A DNA stretch of 64,000 bases from Allobosea sp. GTDB lineage: Bacteria; Pseudomonadota; Alphaproteobacteria; Rhizobiales; Beijerinckiaceae. Both the position numbers and the translations under genes were made by a program. The stretch lies in assembly GCA_024231975.1 (NCBI GenBank), contig JAAEQB010000013.1, forward strand, positions 1 to 64,000, read 5' to 3'. The notes under the pieces were generated by a model. It ran no database searches. It was not told the origin of the DNA and saw nothing but the letters and a program-made list of their open reading frames with translations. This document shows positions 60,817 to 64,000 of the stretch, piece after piece; the stretch's first letter is position 1, and every line of letters starts with the position of its first letter.

Positions 60817-61709
60817 AGGGCGCCCCCGAACATGGGCTGCAGGCGGCGGAACAGCCTGTAGCCGGCCGTGAACATGAACAACGCGAACAGGGTGGCCAGG
60901 AGCCACGCCCATGGATGTTCGATGCGGCCGAAATAGAACGTATCCTGGTAGATCCAGATCAGATAACTAAACGGGTTCGCATAGATGAACGGCTTGAACA
61001 GCGGAGGCACCCAAGCCGGCAAGTACACGATCGGCAAGACGTAGACCATCGCCGTATTGGCGAGCTGAACAAAGTCCTTGACGTCGCGGAAGAACACCGA
61101 AATCGACGCTAACGCCCAAGCACAGCCTAGCGCAGTAATGAAATGCACCATCATTACCACCGGGATCAGCACATAGGTCCACGGCACGGTACGATAGGAT
61201 ATCACGGTATAGAGCATCACAATCAGGATCGAGACCGACCAGACCACGAAACTCACCAGGATATCTTTCGCCGGCAGTACACGCGCATCGAATGTGAACT
61301 GCTTGATCAAGCTGGCATTGCTCACGATCGAAATCGCAGAGGTCGCAAGCACCGGGCTGAGCGACAGCCAGGCTGAGAGGCCGGCCAGAATATAAACGGT
61401 GTAGTCGCGCGGCAGGTCATGGGTTCCACCGATCTTCTGGTTGAACACGACCGCAAAGACAAAAACCATCACTGCCATCTGGAACAGCGGATGGCCGACC
61501 GCCCAGAAGGTTCCGAGCACCTGACCCGCATAGCGGTTGCTGATGTCGCGCCGTGCCATGGCGAAGATCATCTGGCGGCGCTGCACCAGCATTCGGCTCG
61601 CTTCTCCGAACGCCTGGATATGGGCGAATGGATGCAGGAGCGACAGGAGCGCGCGCAGGCCAGGCACCGCGCTTGGCCCTCTTGGATGGTTCTTGTGTGT
61701 TTCAGACAT
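60813..61709 (-). CDS. wzm: Wzm-type polysaccharide ABC exporter permease
   Basis: A 298-residue ABC-2 permease with about six membrane helices (FQMAVMVFVFAVVFNQ, YVLIPVVMMVHFITALGCAW, YVLPIVYLPAWV, LLATLFALFMFTAGY) and the cytoplasmic REMOTE segment RRDISNRYAGQVLGTFWAV. It forms the channel for an undecaprenyl-linked polysaccharide. The ATG at 61709 gives the normal N-terminus; an upstream start would add a Cys-rich tail. Its last codons overlap wzt by four bases. A 63-base gap separates it from asnB 3. Confidence 0.93.
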   Translation of the reverse strand: MSETHKNHPRGPSAVPGLRALLSLLHPFAHIQAFGEASRMLVQRRQMIFAMARRDISNRYAGQVLGTFWAVGHPLFQMAVMVFVFAVVFNQKIGGTHDLPRDYTVYILAGLSAWLSLSPVLATSAISIVSNASLIKQFTFDARVLPAKDILVSFVVWSVSILIVMLYTVISYRTVPWTYVLIPVVMMVHFITALGCAWALASISVFFRDVKDFVQLANTAMVYVLPIVYLPAWVPPLFKPFIYANPFSYLIWIYQDTFYFGRIEHPWAWLLATLFALFMFTAGYRLFRRLQPMFGGAL

Positions 61710-61772
61710 GTCTCGCACCGCGCGGCGACAACAACACAGGCGCCCTGCGGCTTCGCCCAAATTGCTGCAAGC

Positions 61773-63644
61773 TCACAGATAGGCCTCGCAGAATTGCTCG
61801 AGGTTGAGCAGCGACCAGATCAGCAGGCGCCGGTTCTGGCGGCCTTCGAGATGGTCCTCGATCAGGCCCTTCACCGTGCCGCGGTCGAGATAGTCGTAGA
61901 TGCGCGCGCGCTCGTTAAGCAGGCGGCGGCGGACATAATCGATGCTCTCGCCCTTGAACCAGCTGGCGTCCGGCGCCGAGAAGCCCTGCTTCTCGCGCTC
62001 CGCCACCTGCGAGGGGATGTGGCGGCCCATCATCTTGCGCAGGATCAGCTTGCCGTCGCGCGTCTTCTCGAAATAGCGCTGCGCCTTGCCGCCGGGCTCG
62101 TTCTCGTTGAGCTGCACCACCTCGGTCAGGTTGCCGAGCTTCATCTTCGCCGGCAGGCGCATGGCGAAGTCGACGAGGTCGTTGTCGAGGAAGGGAACGC
62201 GCCCCTCCAGCCCATGCGCCATGGCGAGCTTGTCGTCGACGACGAGCAGGCCGTTGAGGAAGGTCTTGGCCTCGAAATAGAGCGAGTGGTTGATGTAGTC
62301 CTCCGGGCGCGTCAGCGTATGCGCATGCTCGTGGAAGACGTCGCGGAAGATCTCGGTCGGCGCCGTCGCCGAGGCCTCCCCCCAGACCGGAGCGAGCATC
62401 TGCGGCAGCAGTTCGGTCGGCACCAGGCGCTGCCAGAAGCCGTAGTACTTCTCGACATAGTGGTCGAAATCGTCGTTCACCACCGCGCGATAATAGCGCC
62501 AGGGATAGCCGGCGAAGAGCTCGTCGCCGCCGGTGCCCGAGAGCACGACCTTGACGAATTTCGAGGCCAGCTTGGCAGCGTAGTAGTTCGGGTAGGACTG
62601 GCCGACGCGCGGCTCCTCGAGATGCCAGGCGAGGCGCGGCAAGGCGCGCTCCATGTCGCCGGCCTTCAGCACCATCTCGTAATGCTCGGTCTTGAACAGA
62701 TACGACATGTGCTCGGCCTTCGAGCGCTCGTCATAGCCGAGCTCGACGCCCGAGGCCGAGTTGAGGTCGAAGCCGACGGTGAAGGTGCGCATGAACGGCA
62801 GCTGCGCCGCCGCCAGGGCCGTGATCGAGCCCGAATCCATGCCACCCGAAAGATAGGAGCCGACATCGACGTCGCTGATCATCTGCCGGCTGACAGCCTG
62901 CCGGAACAGGAAGTCGAGCTCGTCGAGCGCCTTGGCTTCGTCGACTGGGCCGTCCGGCTCCTGGAAGTGATAATCCCAGTAGCGCTGCGGCTGGAGCGGC
63001 TCGCGGCCCGGCTTCACCTCAAGATAGCAGCCGGCCGACAGCAGCTTGACGCCGGCGAACAGCGTCCTGTCGGTGAAGAAATTCTGGAAGGTCAGATATT
63101 CGGACAGGCCGCTGACATCCATCCGGGACGAGAAGCCCGGAAAGCCGCGGAACGCCTTGATCTCGGACGCGAACAGGAAGGCGCCGTCGACCTCGGCGTA
63201 ATAGACCGGCTTCACGCCGAAGCGGTCGCGCGCGATCGTCAGCTTGCGCTCTTTGCTGTCCCAGATCGCGAAGGCGAACATGCCGTTCAGCCGCAGCAGA
63301 GCCGACAGACCCCATTCGACGAAGGCGGTGAGCAGCACTTCGCTGTCGCCGCTCGAATGGAAGAGATGGCCGCGCGCGCTAAGCTCGGCCTTCAGTTCCT
63401 TGAAATTGTAGATCTCGCCATTGTAGCTCAGCACATAGCGGCCATCGCGCGTCGCCATCGGCTGGCGCGCCGCATCGGTCAGGTCGATGATCGAGAGCCG
63501 ACGGTGGCCGAGCCCGACGGGGCCGTCGCAATAATGGCCTTCGCCGTCCGGGCCGCGATGGGCGATGATGTCGGTCATCGCCTTCAGGGTCACCGGCGAA
63601 GCCGGTCTGCCGTCCCGATGCAGGACGCCTGCAATGCCGCACAT
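61773..63644 (-). CDS. asnB: AsnB-type glutamine amidotransferase 3
   Basis: A 623-residue asparagine-synthetase-family enzyme: Cys2 (MCGIAGVLHRDG), IIAHRGPDGEGHY, LSYNGEIYNFKEL, and PP-loop SYLSGGMDSGSI, where the third Ser of the usual SSS is Gly. It is the third such gene in the locus. A uronic-acid amidation role is likely, and true asparagine synthesis cannot be ruled out. It lies upstream of the exporter genes in the same direction. Confidence 0.92.
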   Translation of the reverse strand: MCGIAGVLHRDGRPASPVTLKAMTDIIAHRGPDGEGHYCDGPVGLGHRRLSIIDLTDAARQPMATRDGRYVLSYNGEIYNFKELKAELSARGHLFHSSGDSEVLLTAFVEWGLSALLRLNGMFAFAIWDSKERKLTIARDRFGVKPVYYAEVDGAFLFASEIKAFRGFPGFSSRMDVSGLSEYLTFQNFFTDRTLFAGVKLLSAGCYLEVKPGREPLQPQRYWDYHFQEPDGPVDEAKALDELDFLFRQAVSRQMISDVDVGSYLSGGMDSGSITALAAAQLPFMRTFTVGFDLNSASGVELGYDERSKAEHMSYLFKTEHYEMVLKAGDMERALPRLAWHLEEPRVGQSYPNYYAAKLASKFVKVVLSGTGGDELFAGYPWRYYRAVVNDDFDHYVEKYYGFWQRLVPTELLPQMLAPVWGEASATAPTEIFRDVFHEHAHTLTRPEDYINHSLYFEAKTFLNGLLVVDDKLAMAHGLEGRVPFLDNDLVDFAMRLPAKMKLGNLTEVVQLNENEPGGKAQRYFEKTRDGKLILRKMMGRHIPSQVAEREKQGFSAPDASWFKGESIDYVRRRLLNERARIYDYLDRGTVKGLIEDHLEGRQNRRLLIWSLLNLEQFCEAYL

Positions 63645-63675
63645 AGCGCTATCGTCCGATCATGGAGCTGAAAGA

Positions 63676-63699
63676 GGCCGGCGCCCCGAGGCGCCGGCC
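63676..63699 (-). terminator. Candidate terminator after the sugar epimerase gene
   Basis: A perfect 10-bp stem (ggccggcgcc 63676-63685, ggcgccggcc 63690-63699) with a 4-base loop lies 14 bases past the epimerase stop. On the minus strand it is followed by TCTTTCAG, a weak T-tract. It would separate the epimerase transcript from asnB 3. Confidence 0.5.
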
Positions 63700-63713
63700 G
63701 ATATTGCGAAGGA

Positions 63714-64000
63714 TCAGAGCTGGGCCTTGGCCCGGCGCTGGGCGACCTGCTCGATGTGCTCCTTGCGCCACTCGATCAGTTGCTTCAGCCCCTCGTCGAG
63801 ATCGATCTTGGCGGTGAAGCCGATCTCCTTGCTCGCCTTCACCGGCGAGCCGATGCGGTTGCGCACCAGCGTGGCCTGGCTGCGCGGCGCATAGTTGATC
63901 GGCTGGTTCGAGCCGGTCAGGTTGAGCAGCTTCTCGGCGACCTCCTTGAGCGAGGTGCGCTTGCCGGTGCCGACATTGTAGAAGCTGTCGGTGGCGGTCG
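63714..64000 (-). CDS. NAD-dependent nucleotide-sugar epimerase/dehydratase, C-terminus (partial)
   Basis: The last 94 codons of a gene that continues past the window edge. FYNVGTGKRTSLKEVAEKLL is the typical C-terminal nucleotide-sugar-binding stretch of UDP-sugar 4-epimerases and related short-chain dehydrogenases, and EIGFTAKIDLDEGLKQLIEW is the usual final helix. It probably makes a nucleotide sugar for the polysaccharide. Which one cannot be judged without the N-terminal part. Confidence 0.8.
   Translation of the reverse strand, partial: TATDSFYNVGTGKRTSLKEVAEKLLNLTGSNQPINYAPRSQATLVRNRIGSPVKASKEIGFTAKIDLDEGLKQLIEWRKEHIEQVAQRRAKAQL

Noticed and set aside
61419..63671. A 750-codon plus-strand frame opposite asnB 3 and part of wzm
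   Set aside because: It crosses two convincing genes on the other strand and has no domain features.
27473..64000. Wzx/Wzy-dependent O-antigen locus
   Set aside because: No Wzx flippase, Wzy polymerase or Wzz chain-length protein was seen; Wzm/Wzt indicate the ABC route.
1..64000. Phage, integrative element, CRISPR or defence island
   Set aside because: No integrase, transposase, tRNA attachment site, spacer-repeat array or known defence gene was found in any frame.

Overview
The window looks like chromosomal DNA of a GC-rich alphaproteobacterium, most likely a Hyphomicrobiales member close to Bosea. The evidence is the gene families and style: an oxyR-katG pair, a cbb3 oxidase operon in the order ccoNOQPGHIS beside an FnrN-type regulator, Bug/GntR/IlvD-Edd sugar-acid genes, and a hairpin repeat of a type common in this order. 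The genus is inferred, not proven. No rRNA, tRNA, CRISPR array, integrase or transposase was seen.

Layout. 1-140: end of an autotransporter-like barrel. 326-3580: divergent oxyR and katG (peroxide defence). 3636-7106: a PmrA/QseB-type two-component system facing a DsbA-like thioredoxin and a YkuD L,D-transpeptidase, with a perfect CTTAAG-N5-CTTAAG direct repeat between them. 7340-7585: a tiny secreted Arg-rich protein behind an AT-rich island. 7708-15584 (minus): one tightly packed eight-gene operon for the cbb3 oxidase and its assembly factors, including the short ccoS and ccoQ genes. 15695-17336: fnrN, a GNAT-like gene and a small hypothetical gene; a perfect FNR box separates fnrN from the GNAT-like gene, and a near-perfect one precedes ccoN. 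17585-25404: an LLM flavin oxidoreductase and a sugar-acid catabolic island (lactonase, RraA-like aldolase, Bug receptor, GntR regulator, DapA-family lyase, IlvD/Edd dehydratase) with two copies of a REP-like palindromic repeat.

25470-64000 is a large surface-polysaccharide locus. A membrane-anchored transglutaminase-like protein opens it. A plus-strand operon (27473-34175) carries wbpA-wbpB-wbpD-wbpE homologues and two glycosyltransferases. It collides tail to tail, with a 14-base overlap, with a long minus-strand gene run (63644 down to 34162). The minus-strand run holds the missing wbpI-type 2-epimerase, three AsnB-type amidotransferases, seven glycosyltransferase genes (one a two-module 1017-residue protein), a membrane-anchored glucuronyl C5-epimerase-like protein, methyltransferases, an aminotransferase, an ATP-grasp ligase, a metallophosphoesterase, a polysaccharide-deacetylase-like protein and a Wzm/Wzt exporter whose ATPase has a long carbohydrate-binding-type C-terminus. 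A hairpin with a short T-tract at 40441-40466 probably splits this run into two transcription units.

Taken together the locus should make a UDP-ManNAc3NAcA-type diacetamido-uronic acid, polymerise it with other sugars, amidate and otherwise decorate it, and export it by the ABC route. The most unusual parts are the duplicated Cys-motif glycosyltransferase, the C5-epimerase-like protein inside an ABC-dependent locus, the three amidotransferases, and the deacetylase/phosphoesterase/ATP-grasp/C-methyltransferase/aminotransferase block behind wzt.
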